Positions 19,948-28,066 of a stretch of 64,000 bases of DNA are shown here, piece by piece (within the stretch, counting starts at the first letter, position 1; every line of letters starts with the position of its first letter). The notes beneath the pieces were generated by a model. That model saw nothing but the letters and a program-made list of their open reading frames with translations, was not told where the DNA came from and did not search any database. Location of the stretch: the NCBI RefSeq assembly GCF_003991135.1, contig NZ_CP016379.1:1984001-2048000 (forward strand). Reading direction: 5' to 3'. A program made the translations under genes and the position numbers. Source of the DNA: Anoxybacter fermentans (GTDB taxonomy: Bacteria; Bacillota; Halanaerobiia; DY22613).

Positions 19948-20172
19948 TGATTTTACTGCAAAAAGCTAATTTTTCGCTTTATAATGAAATTTTTCGAACC
20001 ATCTAAAGTTCGATTTCAGTCGAAATAAGGCATACTAATCAATGGGCCCTCCTGGCCCTTGATTAGCACATCAATCCTCATATGAGGCCTTATTTCGACT
20101 GAAATCTCACTAAGATGGTTTAACGAAAAATTTCTATTTCGCTAAAAATTAGCTTTTTACGGTTTAATCATT
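19948..20172. repeat. Palindromic element, copy B (full length)
   Basis: This near-palindrome of about 225 bp begins ATGATTTTACTGCAAAAAGC and ends AGCTTTTTACGGTTTAATCA. Its arms carry ATTTTTCGAACCATCT against AGATGGTTTAACGAAAAAT, and CGATTTCAGTCGAAATAAGG against CCTTATTTCGACTGAAATC. The centre holds a smaller GGGCC stem. It is in the same orientation as copy F. It has no ORF. Confidence 0.85.
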
Positions 20173-20284
20173 ATTTTTGTCGGTTAACACTTTAAAGTGT
20201 TCAGATGGAATAGCATAACAAACCCCTTTTAGATCTGTCCAGTTTTTATTAAAGGGGAACTCATATAACCCTCATAACTTACTT

Positions 20285-20410
20285 TCAGAAGTTCCTCACT
20301 TTTAGATTCCTTTCCTCACGTTCTAATAATGATCTTGCTTCTTTTTCCTCTAAAATGGGTAGATAATACATGATTATCCTATCACCACTAATTATTTTTT
20401 TATTATCCAT
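20285..20410 (-). CDS. Small hypothetical ORF overlapping the MFS stop (41 aa)
   Basis: The ATG at 20408-20410 overlaps the end of the MFS gene (ATGGATAA) and a frame of 41 codons follows, ending TGA. The product is charged (MDNKKIISGDRI, then PILEEKEARSLLEREER). The overlap suggests translational coupling, but nothing is recognised and it may be the remnant of a longer gene. The stretch between it and copy B (20173-20284) holds nothing else I can identify. Confidence 0.35.
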   Translation of the reverse strand: MDNKKIISGDRIIMYYLPILEEKEARSLLEREERNLKVRNF

Positions 20411-21629
20411 TTTCTATCGTTCTCTCCTCTACAGTATTAGCAACTTGATTTTTCTCAACTGTTTTAGCATATCCCACTATTAGTACCATAAGCAAGCATA
20501 CAACAGCAGAGCTAATAAACAGAGCTTTAAAGCCAAAATATTTTCCTACTATACCAAAAATAATGCTACTAACAATTGTAGCTAAACTAATAAGCAAGTT
20601 ATATGTTGAAAGGACAGTTGACCTTACCGATGATGGGATTAATTTATTTATATAACCCTGGAAAATTGGGTCTTTTAAGGAATAAACTGCACCATAAAGA
20701 ATATATGGAATCCAGGCTAATTTATTTACAAAAACCATGGTAACTGTAATTACACCACTTAATACACCAATAATTTGAATAATAGTCAATTCCCCTTTAG
20801 CCTTACGAGATAAAGCACCCGCTTTTTTTAGTATTGGAATACTTATACACATATAGACAGTCATAATTATACCAAAATATTTGGGATCTATTTCCTGTTC
20901 TTTAAAATATGGTTGCCAGGTTAAAGCAAAAATACCTGTACTTATAAACCACACAAAACTTGAAAAAATCAAAATAAATAAAAGTTTTCTTTTGAACAGA
21001 TAGGTAGTACCTTCAAGTACAATATTACAATACTTTTTAAAAGAACTTTTATTAGCAACTGAAATGTTTATCTCTTTTCCCTTGCTAAGAACATAGAAGG
21101 CGAGGATAAGAGAACCAATACCACTTATAATCCATAGTATTCTAATTCCGAATAACCAGGTTAATCCACTACCTATCAGATAACCAAGGATACTTCCTAT
21201 CTGTCGGCCACTTGTTAAGTGACCCCACCACTCAGTCAAATCTTCTTCACCTGCTTTTTGCATACTATCAACAAACCAGGCATGGAAAGCTCCAGACATA
21301 AAAGTTGCTGCAACTCCGCATAAACTATAAAGTAAAAGAATGAATATAAAATTATCAGTAAAATATATGCCGGTAAAAGTAATACCAGATAAGAGTAATG
21401 ATAAAAAGACTGATGTCTTTCTTCCCAAAAAGTCAGCAACTGCTCCTGTAGGTATTTCAAATACTGTTATAGCAATATGGTTTGCCATTAGCATTAAAGA
21501 AATCCCTACAGCATCAATACCCAGATTGTAAAAGTATACAACCCAAAATGGCCCTGTCAAACTATCAAATAAAACGGATAACAATCTGGTGGTATAAAAA
21601 AAATTAAAACCCTCTGGTTTCTTTTTCAT
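20403..21629 (-). CDS. MFS transporter, paralogue of the 17392 gene (408 aa)
   Basis: Twelve-segment major facilitator protein. The TM2-TM3 loop reads FEIPTGAVADFLGRKTS (about residues 56-72), followed by GVAATFMSGAFHAWFVDSM, which is nearly the same as in the 17392 protein. AAGGAG precedes the ATG. The gene sits 23 bp downstream of a broken radical-SAM/SPASM gene and further downstream of a Nudix-like gene, all on the minus strand. This copy is AT-rich like the host genome. It probably exported the product of the adjacent enzymes; substrate unknown. Confidence 0.88.
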   Translation of the reverse strand: MKKKPEGFNFFYTTRLLSVLFDSLTGPFWVVYFYNLGIDAVGISLMLMANHIAITVFEIPTGAVADFLGRKTSVFLSLLLSGITFTGIYFTDNFIFILLLYSLCGVAATFMSGAFHAWFVDSMQKAGEEDLTEWWGHLTSGRQIGSILGYLIGSGLTWLFGIRILWIISGIGSLILAFYVLSKGKEINISVANKSSFKKYCNIVLEGTTYLFKRKLLFILIFSSFVWFISTGIFALTWQPYFKEQEIDPKYFGIIMTVYMCISIPILKKAGALSRKAKGELTIIQIIGVLSGVITVTMVFVNKLAWIPYILYGAVYSLKDPIFQGYINKLIPSSVRSTVLSTYNLLISLATIVSSIIFGIVGKYFGFKALFISSAVVCLLMVLIVGYAKTVEKNQVANTVEERTIENG

Positions 21630-21652
21630 TATATCTCACGCTCCTTGACTAT

Positions 21653-22423
21653 TTATGCTGATGAACCTGGACATTCCCAGAAAAGAATCGCTTCTGGTAA
21701 CTTTTCTTCTTCGGCTATCATGTATGCTCTAGCCAAACAATGAGAATATGAACATACATTGTAAAATGAAAAGGACATACATTCTTCAAAATAACTGGTT
21801 ATATTAAAAACTATTTCCCTTATCTTTTTAAACTTTTTCAAATTCCAAACTTCTAAAATAGTTTCTCTCGAAAGATCACCTAAAATGACTTCCTCTATAA
21901 CTCTCTGTTCAAAAATTCAACATGGCAATACTATGCCATTGGACTGAATAGCAAATGCCCCTCCAATATTACACCCATTCCGTAGCGGGCCAGATACTGC
22001 ATACCCATGGATACCCAGGTTTTTATATTTTTCATTTAATTCTTTTATCATATGGTCTAACTGGATTATTTCTTCATCTGAAAGCTAGTATTGGCTTAGA
22101 GACTGGCCCCAACCCCAGGGGTTTAATCTCCCAACTTCAAAAGAGCTAATTCCTAAATCAATACATAGCTTTGCTAATTCTTCAGATATTATATATCCTG
22201 TTATTCCTTCTAAAATGATACCTTCTACAGACCGAGTTAAAATTAAGTTAAAAACTATATTTTAATTCTTTTTGCACATATTCAATCCATTCCCGCTTAG
22301 AAGGAACTATTTCAGATAAGCCTTTTAAAGATGCCCAAAATAATTTAAAAATATGGTTATCAGCATTTTTTTCCCACTTACCCGATGTGCCTTCTTCACA
22401 TTTTATGTGGTAAAAAAAGCGCT
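21653..22423 (-). pseudogene. Broken radical-SAM/SPASM maturase
   Basis: Read from 22423 downwards: KREWIEYVQKELKYSF, then after a one-base shift in a T run NLILTRSVEGIILEGITGYI, ISSFEVGRLNPWGWGQS, a TAG, LSDEEIIQLDHMIKELNE, GGAFAIQSNGIVLPC, a TGA, IFEQRVIEEVILGDLSRETI, VWNLKKFKKIREIV, and finally CSYSHCLARAYMIAEE. The GIVLPC and EVILGDLS pieces mark the SPASM region; GRLNPWGWG marks the end of the radical-SAM barrel. The N-terminal CxxxCxxC loop is missing. A frameshift and two stops make it non-functional. Its tail immediately precedes the MFS gene. Confidence 0.75.
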
Positions 22424-22879
22424 TTATTTTTTAGTTAAAATATCCCGTGAAACCCAGCCTGTTATACTATAAGTAAAGTAATCAGAGTTAGAAATCTTAT
22501 TATATTCATCATAGGTTACTTGAATAAAATCATTCTCCTGTCTTTTATAACTAACGTATATACCTTTGCGAAAGCTAGCCCAATCAAAACTAGTTATATT
22601 AGGCCTTGAGTACACTTTGGTACTCCTTAAAACTACATACTGGTCTTCCGGTAAAACAATTTCCGTAACCCCAATACATTTTACTACCTTAAATTTTTCT
22701 AAGCCAGTTTTTTCCATGGTTTCTCGTACTGCTACTTCTAAAGAAGTTTCTTCAATTTCAACAGTACCAGCAGGGATTCGAATACCATCACCTGGATGTT
22801 TAAATAATAATAACTCCTTTTGGTTACTATTACTATTTTCCCTCGTAACAAGAATTGTTACTTTTTGTAATTCACTCAT
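22424..22879 (-). CDS. Nudix-like protein with altered Nudix box (151 aa)
   Basis: Residues about 38-60 read GTVEIEETSLEVAVRETMEK and continue TGL. This matches the Nudix pattern GX5EX7REUXEEXGU except that the second Glu of the EE pair is Lys. That residue normally helps bind the catalytic metal, so hydrolysis may be reduced or lost. The start is supported by AAAGGTG upstream. It stands directly upstream of the broken radical-SAM gene and the MFS gene, so it may belong to the same decaying pathway. Substrate unknown. Confidence 0.75.
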   Translation of the reverse strand: MSELQKVTILVTRENSNSNQKELLLFKHPGDGIRIPAGTVEIEETSLEVAVRETMEKTGLEKFKVVKCIGVTEIVLPEDQYVVLRSTKVYSRPNITSFDWASFRKGIYVSYKRQENDFIQVTYDEYNKISNSDYFTYSITGWVSRDILTKK

Positions 22880-23383
22880 ACTATTTCTTACACCTTTCAG
22901 TTAATAATTTAAAACAAAAACCGGTTTTTAAAAATTATAAAATTTTTAATTAAAACCGTGTAAAAAAATCCAACAGAAAATATGAATATAATTAGTCCAA
23001 TAAGATATAAGACACCGTTTATGCGTATTTTCTCGCATCCATTAATTTTGTACCCAGAATGATATGAATGATTCCCGTAATGGCACCAATATAAACCTGG
23101 TCAAGCCAAAAACTACTTTAATAAACCCATTATCAATATTCCAATAAATCCTGCCCATCTTTTTAATTTAATCTAAATTCGGAAAGTAATACGTTATACC
23201 TTTCTCAATAAAGATTTCATGGAAAAATAAAAAATGATCCTACTGCAAAAATAATTAACTCAAAAATTCACATTAAATATGATTTTTTAATTTGGTTAAT
23301 AATATAAAAGCCTATCACTCCTAATTTTGGGTATAGAAATCCCCAGGTTTTAAAAATAATTCATTTTAAAAGGAATTAAGTCA
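22880..23383. other. Intergenic stretch with a small decayed membrane-protein fragment
   Basis: No intact gene was seen. On the minus strand, a fragment near 23019-23103 reads YIGAITGIIHIILGTKLMDA and ends in TAA. Its upstream part is in shifted frames (RWAGFIGILIMGLL). This looks like the end of a small hydrophobic protein, family not recognised. Confidence 0.35.
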
Positions 23384-23785
23384 TTATAACTCAGCGTAAC
23401 ATTTCTTAAAAGCAAACATATATAAGCAGTCATTGATATTTCCTATAACCTCTTCAATCTTTTTATTATCAGGAAGATTTACCGTCAACTTTTCTCTACC
23501 TCGTTTAACTATATTAGCAGGGATGTTAATAAATATTCTTCGAATAGTTTTTATACTGGATTTAATCAAATTAGCTGATAATAAAACCTGCTTAAACCAA
23601 TTTAAAAGATTGTAAGCTATAGCATAGTTTTTGAGAAAAGCATTTTGACTGTTTTTATCAATAGCAAAACCATTTTTTATTTCTTTAATTTTGTTTTCAA
23701 AATAAGAGCTCTTTGATTGTAACGATGCCAGATTTTCTCTGGCAAAATATCTTCTTCTAAATTCGTTACTATAAATTACATAGTT
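23384..23785 (-). pseudogene. IS1380-like transposase, C-terminal remnant
   Basis: The fragment reads LPEKIWHRYNQRA, then in another frame FENKIKEIKNGFAIDKNSQN, NYAIAYNLLNWFKQVLL, TIRRIFINIPANIVKRGREK, ending at 23384. The order and wording fit the C-terminus of IS1380/IS4-type transposases. The catalytic N-terminal two thirds are missing and one frameshift is visible. Confidence 0.6.
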
Positions 23786-23811
23786 TCAAATTATTCTACT
23801 TTCCTAATTCA

Positions 23812-23942
23812 GATATAAATTATCTATTATTTTTTATGTATTGTCTTCTAATTAGTTTTTCATATATTATTCAACAATTTGTTCTTTTTTCCTGCTATTT
23901 TCAAACTTCTTTCACATTTAAGGTTATAAGGATTATACAAAA
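23812..23942 (-). repeat. Leader repeat, copy 2
   Basis: It matches 16386-16520 over about 130 bp (ATAAATTATCTATTA, TTATTCAACAA-TTGTTCT, TTTCCTGCTATTTTCAAA, TTATAAGGATTATACAAAA). Copy 1 lies upstream of the giant-protein operon. Copy 2 lies upstream of the IS1380 remnant on the same strand. It contains the same Spo0A-box-like TGTTGAA on the minus strand at 23870-23876. Confidence 0.55.
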
Positions 23943-24039
23943 GGCCAACCTTATTCCATTCCTTGTCATTTGGCTATCAAACTTTTATTAACTACCATAT
24001 TTTGTTTTTAGCAATTTAGTTTGTGAAGAGGAATTAATA

Positions 24040-24427
24040 ATGAATTTACGTGATCGATTTTACTATGATAAAGAAAAAAAGATTCTATTTATTGACTTTT
24101 CCAATTTAACTATTAATACATCAAAACAAGTAAAAGAAATTAAAAAATTATAGATGAAGTATTAAAATCCCTTAACCATAAGGTGTATTCTGTTTTTAAT
24201 TATGATAATTGCAAAATTGATAAAAAAATCAAAGATGAATATAGCAAAATGATAAAAGAAAATCAGAAAAAATATTCCCTTGGAACCGTCCGTATTCTAA
24301 ACAAACCTTTACCCGTACTTTTTTGCGACTGGCCGCAGTTAAAGAACATATGGCCTCTAATATTTGTTCATCAAAAGAAGAAGCAATCAGGAAGGTTGAA
24401 GAGTTAAAAACATTGAATCCAAATTAA
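24040..24427 (+). pseudogene. Acyl-CoA:acetate/3-ketoacid CoA-transferase, C-terminal remnant
   Basis: It begins MNLRDRFYYDKEKKILFIDF, continues after a shift with IDEVLKSLNHKVYSVFNYDN and YSKMIKENQKKYSLGTVR, then after another shift with YSKQTFTRTFLRLAAVKEHM and SSKEEAIRKVEEL to a TAA. This is the C-terminal domain found in acyl-CoA:acetate/3-ketoacid CoA-transferases (VYxIVNYDNF, YxLGVTRYTTSAF). The catalytic part is absent and two frameshifts are present. Confidence 0.65.
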
Positions 24428-24440
24428 GGAGTACAGTTTT

Positions 24441-24472
24441 TAAAAAATTAACTCCGGGATTTCCCAGAGTTT
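24441..24472 (-). terminator. Rho-independent terminator after the GT4 gene
   Basis: Stem AACTC-GGGA paired with TCCC-GAGTT at 24450-24471 around a 2-base loop with one mismatch. On the minus strand it is followed by TTAATTTTTT. It would end the steA-to-GT4 operon. A T run on the plus side makes it possibly bidirectional. Confidence 0.65.
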
Positions 24473-24519
24473 TTATACAAATTAAGCTACAATATCTTCA
24501 AGCTAGCTCATTAACCGTT

Positions 24520-25332
24520 TTACCTTCTCCCTAACCTATCCAACCAATGAAGAACCATATTTTCCTCAATTAATGTTGACAAAGAATATCTTTCAGAATA
24601 CAGATGAATTACTATGAGGGTAAAAAGAATCACAGCTTCCCCCCAAATTCCTACAGTCAGAATTACAAAATAACCCAAAATTCCTCCCAAAAGGTTGGCC
24701 CCTGTATCTCCAAGCATCGCCTGTGATGAAAGATCGAGGGGAAAATAAAAAAAGAGTACCGGTACTAGAGGAATTGCCAGATACCAGAATTCAACTTGCT
24801 GCCAGAATAATAAAAAGAGTATAAGAAGCCCTACACTAAAGACCTTTAACGCACGACCGGGCCTTAAATCCAATAGATTAATAAAATTTGTTAATAAAAG
24901 CAGAGTAAGCCAACTTATAAAGGTCTCGGATATACTATCAGCAACATAGTATACTACAACCAGACTGATAACCGCAGCACCCAATGCTTTTAAGCCACCG
25001 GTTGTCAATCTACCCTTCAAAAGACAGCCAAAATGCCCAATAAACCCTCTATCTTTCTCATCCCCCAAAAGATCATCAATAAATCCTAAAAAAGAAAATA
25101 TTCCTGCCAAAAGCAAAATTAAAATAAAACGCTGAAGAGGATACAGTCCAATTAGATAACCTATCGACCAAAGGACTGCCAGATTAAAGAAAATATACAG
25201 ACCCATTCCTGTTGGAATGGACTTTCCCTGATAATTTTTTTGAATAAGTCCTCCTTCCATTAACAGATTCATAAATAATGGTCTGGTCACAAAAGCCAGT
25301 ACAAAAGAAAAGAGCAAAAAGAGGTATATCAT
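24520..25332 (-). CDS. MraY/WecA-like phospho-sugar transferase family protein (270 aa)
   Basis: Polytopic membrane protein of the UDP-sugar:polyprenyl-phosphate transferase (GT4) superfamily. Visible motifs are FIDDLLGD (about residues 84-91), TTGGLKA (about 110), NFINLLDLRPGRALK (about 150) and MLGDTGANLLGG (about 205). The length is shorter than MraY (about 320), which suggests a divergent branch. It overlaps the preceding GT2 gene by 4 bp (ATGA). The neighbours are GT2, MctB/SteB-like and SteA genes, pointing to a role in a cell-envelope polymer. Donor sugar unknown. Confidence 0.8.
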   Translation of the reverse strand: MIYLFLLFSFVLAFVTRPLFMNLLMEGGLIQKNYQGKSIPTGMGLYIFFNLAVLWSIGYLIGLYPLQRFILILLLAGIFSFLGFIDDLLGDEKDRGFIGHFGCLLKGRLTTGGLKALGAAVISLVVVYYVADSISETFISWLTLLLLTNFINLLDLRPGRALKVFSVGLLILFLLFWQQVEFWYLAIPLVPVLFFYFPLDLSSQAMLGDTGANLLGGILGYFVILTVGIWGEAVILFTLIVIHLYSERYSLSTLIEENMVLHWLDRLGRR

Positions 25333-26036
25333 TTTTTGCTTCCACCTTTCTTTAATCTATATTGCCAGTATGCCTGTATAAGTGTGAAGAAGATATCGCG
25401 AAATTGCTGGCCTCTGTGTATGAAATCTGCCAGATTTCTACCGGTCTGTCGATGGGTTAAATCCAGTGGTACTTCCATTATTCGAAACCCCTTATGATAG
25501 GCATCAATTGTCATAGCCACCTCCATTCCCCAACCAGTCCGAAAGGGTCCAATCACATCGAGCACCTGACGCCTCATCGCCCGCTGGCCAGAGATAGGTG
25601 AGTAAAATCGCGTTCCAGTACAGAGATAAAGTCCATGATGAGCCAGCCCCTTAACCAGACCAAACCCACCTTTTCTTTGTGGTACAGGAAATCTGGCTAT
25701 GGTCAAATCAGCTTCTCCCCGTTGAATCGGCTTAAGGAGCTGAGCAATTAATTGAGCTGATTCACCCAGATCGGCATCCACCAAAAGAAAAATATCACCC
25801 CCGGCCTTTTTTAATCCCTGATTTATAGCCGTTCCCTTTCCCCTATTTGTGGGAAGTGAAACTACAGTAGCTCCACAATTTCTGGCTATATCCCCAGTCT
25901 TATCCGTTGAACCATCATCAATAACAATTACCTCAAAATTTTCATTAACCAATCCTTTTCGGAGACTTTGAATGGTTATAGCAATTCGCTCAGCTTCATT
26001 AAAGGCCGGTATTAGAACTGAGATCATTCTCTTCAT
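25329..26036 (-). CDS. Family 2 glycosyltransferase (235 aa)
   Basis: Cytosolic GT-A fold transferase of the dolichyl-phosphate-mannose synthase/DPG synthase type. It has ISVLIPAFNEAERI (about 4-17), VIDDGSTDKTGD (about 38-49), NRGKGTAINQGL (about 65-76) and the DxD motif in LLVDADLG (about 84-91). The C-terminal half has HRQTGRNLADFIHR. No membrane anchor is visible. Its start lies inside the MctB-like gene (38 bp overlap) and its end overlaps the GT4 gene, so translation is probably coupled. Likely acts with the neighbouring MraY-like protein; acceptor unknown. Confidence 0.85.
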   Translation of the reverse strand: MKRMISVLIPAFNEAERIAITIQSLRKGLVNENFEVIVIDDGSTDKTGDIARNCGATVVSLPTNRGKGTAINQGLKKAGGDIFLLVDADLGESAQLIAQLLKPIQRGEADLTIARFPVPQRKGGFGLVKGLAHHGLYLCTGTRFYSPISGQRAMRRQVLDVIGPFRTGWGMEVAMTIDAYHKGFRIMEVPLDLTHRQTGRNLADFIHRGQQFRDIFFTLIQAYWQYRLKKGGSKK

Positions 26037-26601
26037 CCCCTTGAATTTTTAATTTTAACTCCTCAAGGGATTTAATCAATTGATATAAACCCTGCTTTGA
26101 TGCCAGATCTTTCTCAGACAGTTGAAAAATCTGTTCTTTTGAAAAAATATCTTCCACAACGGGTGGAATTCCCTGGGCCAATAAAAGACAAATATCCCAG
26201 CCAGCTGGTTCTTCAACAGAAAGTTTTGAGTACTCGGTAATCTCCATCCCCGCATTTCTTAATACCTTAAGCAATTCTTCATACTTATGTTTTGATTTTT
26301 CATCCTGTACCAATAGACAGCTTAAACCCCTTAACCTTTCAAAAATCGCATCTTTAAAGAGCTGATCAATAAATTGATTCTGCTCCACAATCATTTCTTC
26401 TAAAGATATAACCTTTGTCCGATATTGATAATTTTGATTCCTTAAATTCTTCAAATCTTTTTCAATTTGAATAATTAATTTCTGTTGTTCTCTAACAACT
26501 CCATCATCCCCAATCATAGCACTCCCAATTAAAATTCCAATCCCCAGCGAAAGAAAGATGGCAATAATTGTTGTAAGATGATATCTTATATCTATAACCA
26601 C
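25999..26601 (-). CDS. MctB/SteB-like membrane-anchored coiled-coil protein (200 aa)
   Basis: Starts with GTG (26599-26601) behind AGGAGG. Residues 5-28 (IRYHLTTIIAIFLSLGIGIL) form the typical single N-terminal membrane segment of the DUF3186/MctB family. A coiled coil (about 35-80) and an alpha/beta domain (RGLSCLLVQD onward) follow. In actinobacteria the pair SteA-SteB works at the division septum, and MctB-like proteins have been linked to copper. Here the gene lies 29 bp downstream of a steA homologue, so the SteB reading is preferred. That is inference from context. Confidence 0.75.
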   Translation of the reverse strand: MVIDIRYHLTTIIAIFLSLGIGILIGSAMIGDDGVVREQQKLIIQIEKDLKNLRNQNYQYRTKVISLEEMIVEQNQFIDQLFKDAIFERLRGLSCLLVQDEKSKHKYEELLKVLRNAGMEITEYSKLSVEEPAGWDICLLLAQGIPPVVEDIFSKEQIFQLSEKDLASKQGLYQLIKSLEELKLKIQGDEENDLSSNTGL

Positions 26602-26630
26602 AAATGGTACCTCCTTAAATCAAGGTACAT

Positions 26631-27749
26631 CTAAATACCCAGAGTCAATCTAAACCAGACCACAAGCAGCCTGACCAACTGCTGCATAGGTGGTGAAATC
26701 AATAATATTATCAGGATCGGAATTAAAGCAGCAGCAACAAGATATGTCAGATCTTTACGGCTAAAACTTTTCCGATAAAGTTTACTAACCCCCCGGGCAT
26801 CTACCAGAATTGAACCAATTTTCATCCTGGTTAAAAAAGTACTAGCCATACCAGGCCTGCCTTTTTCCAGAAAATCTATTATATTGGAATGGGTTCCTAC
26901 TGCCACAATTAAAGATGCACCATGTTCATAGGCAAGGAGCATGGCAATATCTTCACTGGTACCCGGAGCAGGAAATGTTACTCCATTAAGACCCAATTTT
27001 TTTAACCTCTCCATACCCGGCGCCCGTCCATCGGGATAGGCATGAACGACTAATTCAGCCCCAGATTTAAGTGCCCTATCACTTACACTGTCCATATCAC
27101 CAATGATTATATCGGGTTTTAAATCCAATTCAAGACAGGCATCTGCTCCACCATCTACACCAATAATAACCGGCTTTATTTCTGTAATATAGGTCTGGAT
27201 AGCTCTTAAGTCGGCCTGATAATCCTGACCTCTTACCACAATTAACACATGGCGATCCTGTAAGGATGTTTTTATCTCCGGAACCTTTAAACCGAGAATT
27301 ATGGATTTTTCTTTTTTAGCATATTGGAGGGTGTTTTCAACAAACTTTTCCAATTCTTTTTCTAAATTGGCCCTGGTTTTCTTTAATAGCTCATCAATCC
27401 GTTCCTCTGTAAGAAGCTCTCCTTCTCCCACAACTTTTTGATTTAAAAATATTTTGTTTCCTTTAATTTCAATCTGGTCACCTTCCCGCAGTTGATCAAA
27501 AATATTACTTCCCACTCGATCAAGAATTACAATCCCACTTTTCTTAAGAACTGTTGGCCCCGGATTGGGATAGCGGCCACTGATGGAGGAATTGGCATTG
27601 ATAACAACTTTGATTCCCGCTGCTGCAAGGGAACGAGCAGCCACTTCATCTATATCTTTATGATCAATAACCGCAATATCACCTGGCTTAAGCCGCTTTA
27701 TTAGATTTTTAGTTTTTCGATCCAGTTTAACAGTTCCCCGATAATCCAA
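26631..27749 (-). CDS. steA: SteA-like cytokinetic ring protein, thiamin-pyrophosphokinase fold (372 aa)
   Basis: The N-terminal part has LKPGDIAVIDHKDIDEVAAR (about 21-40) and ANSSISGRYPNPGP. The central TPK-like catalytic fold shows GVDGGADACLELDLKPDIII and GDMDSVSD (about 198-226). The C-terminus ends in a hydrophobic helix (ALIPILIILLISPP, about 338-351) that would anchor it to the membrane. A strong GGAGGAG site precedes the ATG. It leads an operon with the SteB/MctB-like protein and two glycosyltransferases. SteA family proteins are linked to septal peptidoglycan hydrolysis in corynebacteria; the role in spore formers is less known. Confidence 0.85.
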   Translation of the reverse strand: MDYRGTVKLDRKTKNLIKRLKPGDIAVIDHKDIDEVAARSLAAAGIKVVINANSSISGRYPNPGPTVLKKSGIVILDRVGSNIFDQLREGDQIEIKGNKIFLNQKVVGEGELLTEERIDELLKKTRANLEKELEKFVENTLQYAKKEKSIILGLKVPEIKTSLQDRHVLIVVRGQDYQADLRAIQTYITEIKPVIIGVDGGADACLELDLKPDIIIGDMDSVSDRALKSGAELVVHAYPDGRAPGMERLKKLGLNGVTFPAPGTSEDIAMLLAYEHGASLIVAVGTHSNIIDFLEKGRPGMASTFLTRMKIGSILVDARGVSKLYRKSFSRKDLTYLVAAALIPILIILLISPPMQQLVRLLVVWFRLTLGI

Positions 27750-27814
27750 TAAACTTCTCCTCCATCTTTTTTAAATTAGTATGTGAATAACATCTATAAA
27801 TCATTCCAGACCAA

Positions 27815-27849
27815 CCAAAAGAAAAAGGCCTCCTTTTAAGAAGGTGGCC
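27815..27849 (-). terminator. Terminator between spo0A and steA
   Basis: On the minus strand GGCC-CCTTCTT pairs with AAGG-GGCC (27827-27849), followed by TTTTTCTTTT. It would end transcripts coming from spo0A and palindrome copy C before the steA promoter. The sequence 27750-27814 holds no gene. Confidence 0.7.
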
Positions 27850-27865
27850 CTTCATTAAATAATTT

Positions 27866-28064
27866 ATGATTGGTCTTACTATAAAAAGCTAATTTTTAGC
27901 TTCATATAGAAATTTTTCATTAAACCATCTTAGTGAGATTTCAGTCGAAATAAGGTCTCATCACAGGATGTGATGAGCTAATCAAGGGCCAGGAGGGCTT
28001 ATTGATTAGTGTGCCTTATTTCGGTTGAAATCAAACTTTAGATGGTTCGAAAAATTTCTTTATA
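27866..28064. repeat. Palindromic element, copy C, abutting spo0A
   Basis: Begins ATGATTGGTCTTACTATAAAAAGC, given here in parts as ATGATTGG then AAAAAGCTAATTTTTAGC. It has the inner arms AGATTTCAGTCGAAATAAGG and TTCGGTTGAAATCAAACT and the TCATCACAGGATGTGATGA hairpin. The right end stops after AAAAATTTCTTTATAA, losing the terminal AAAAATTAGCTTTTTGCAGT. The next bases are the spo0A stop codon. Same orientation as copy D. Confidence 0.8.
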
Positions 28065-28066
28065 AT

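Noticed and set aside
21900-22130. In-frame TGA in the radical-SAM gene as selenocysteine
   Set aside because: The same gene also has a TAG and a frameshift and lacks its N-terminal cluster motif. Simple decay explains all three.
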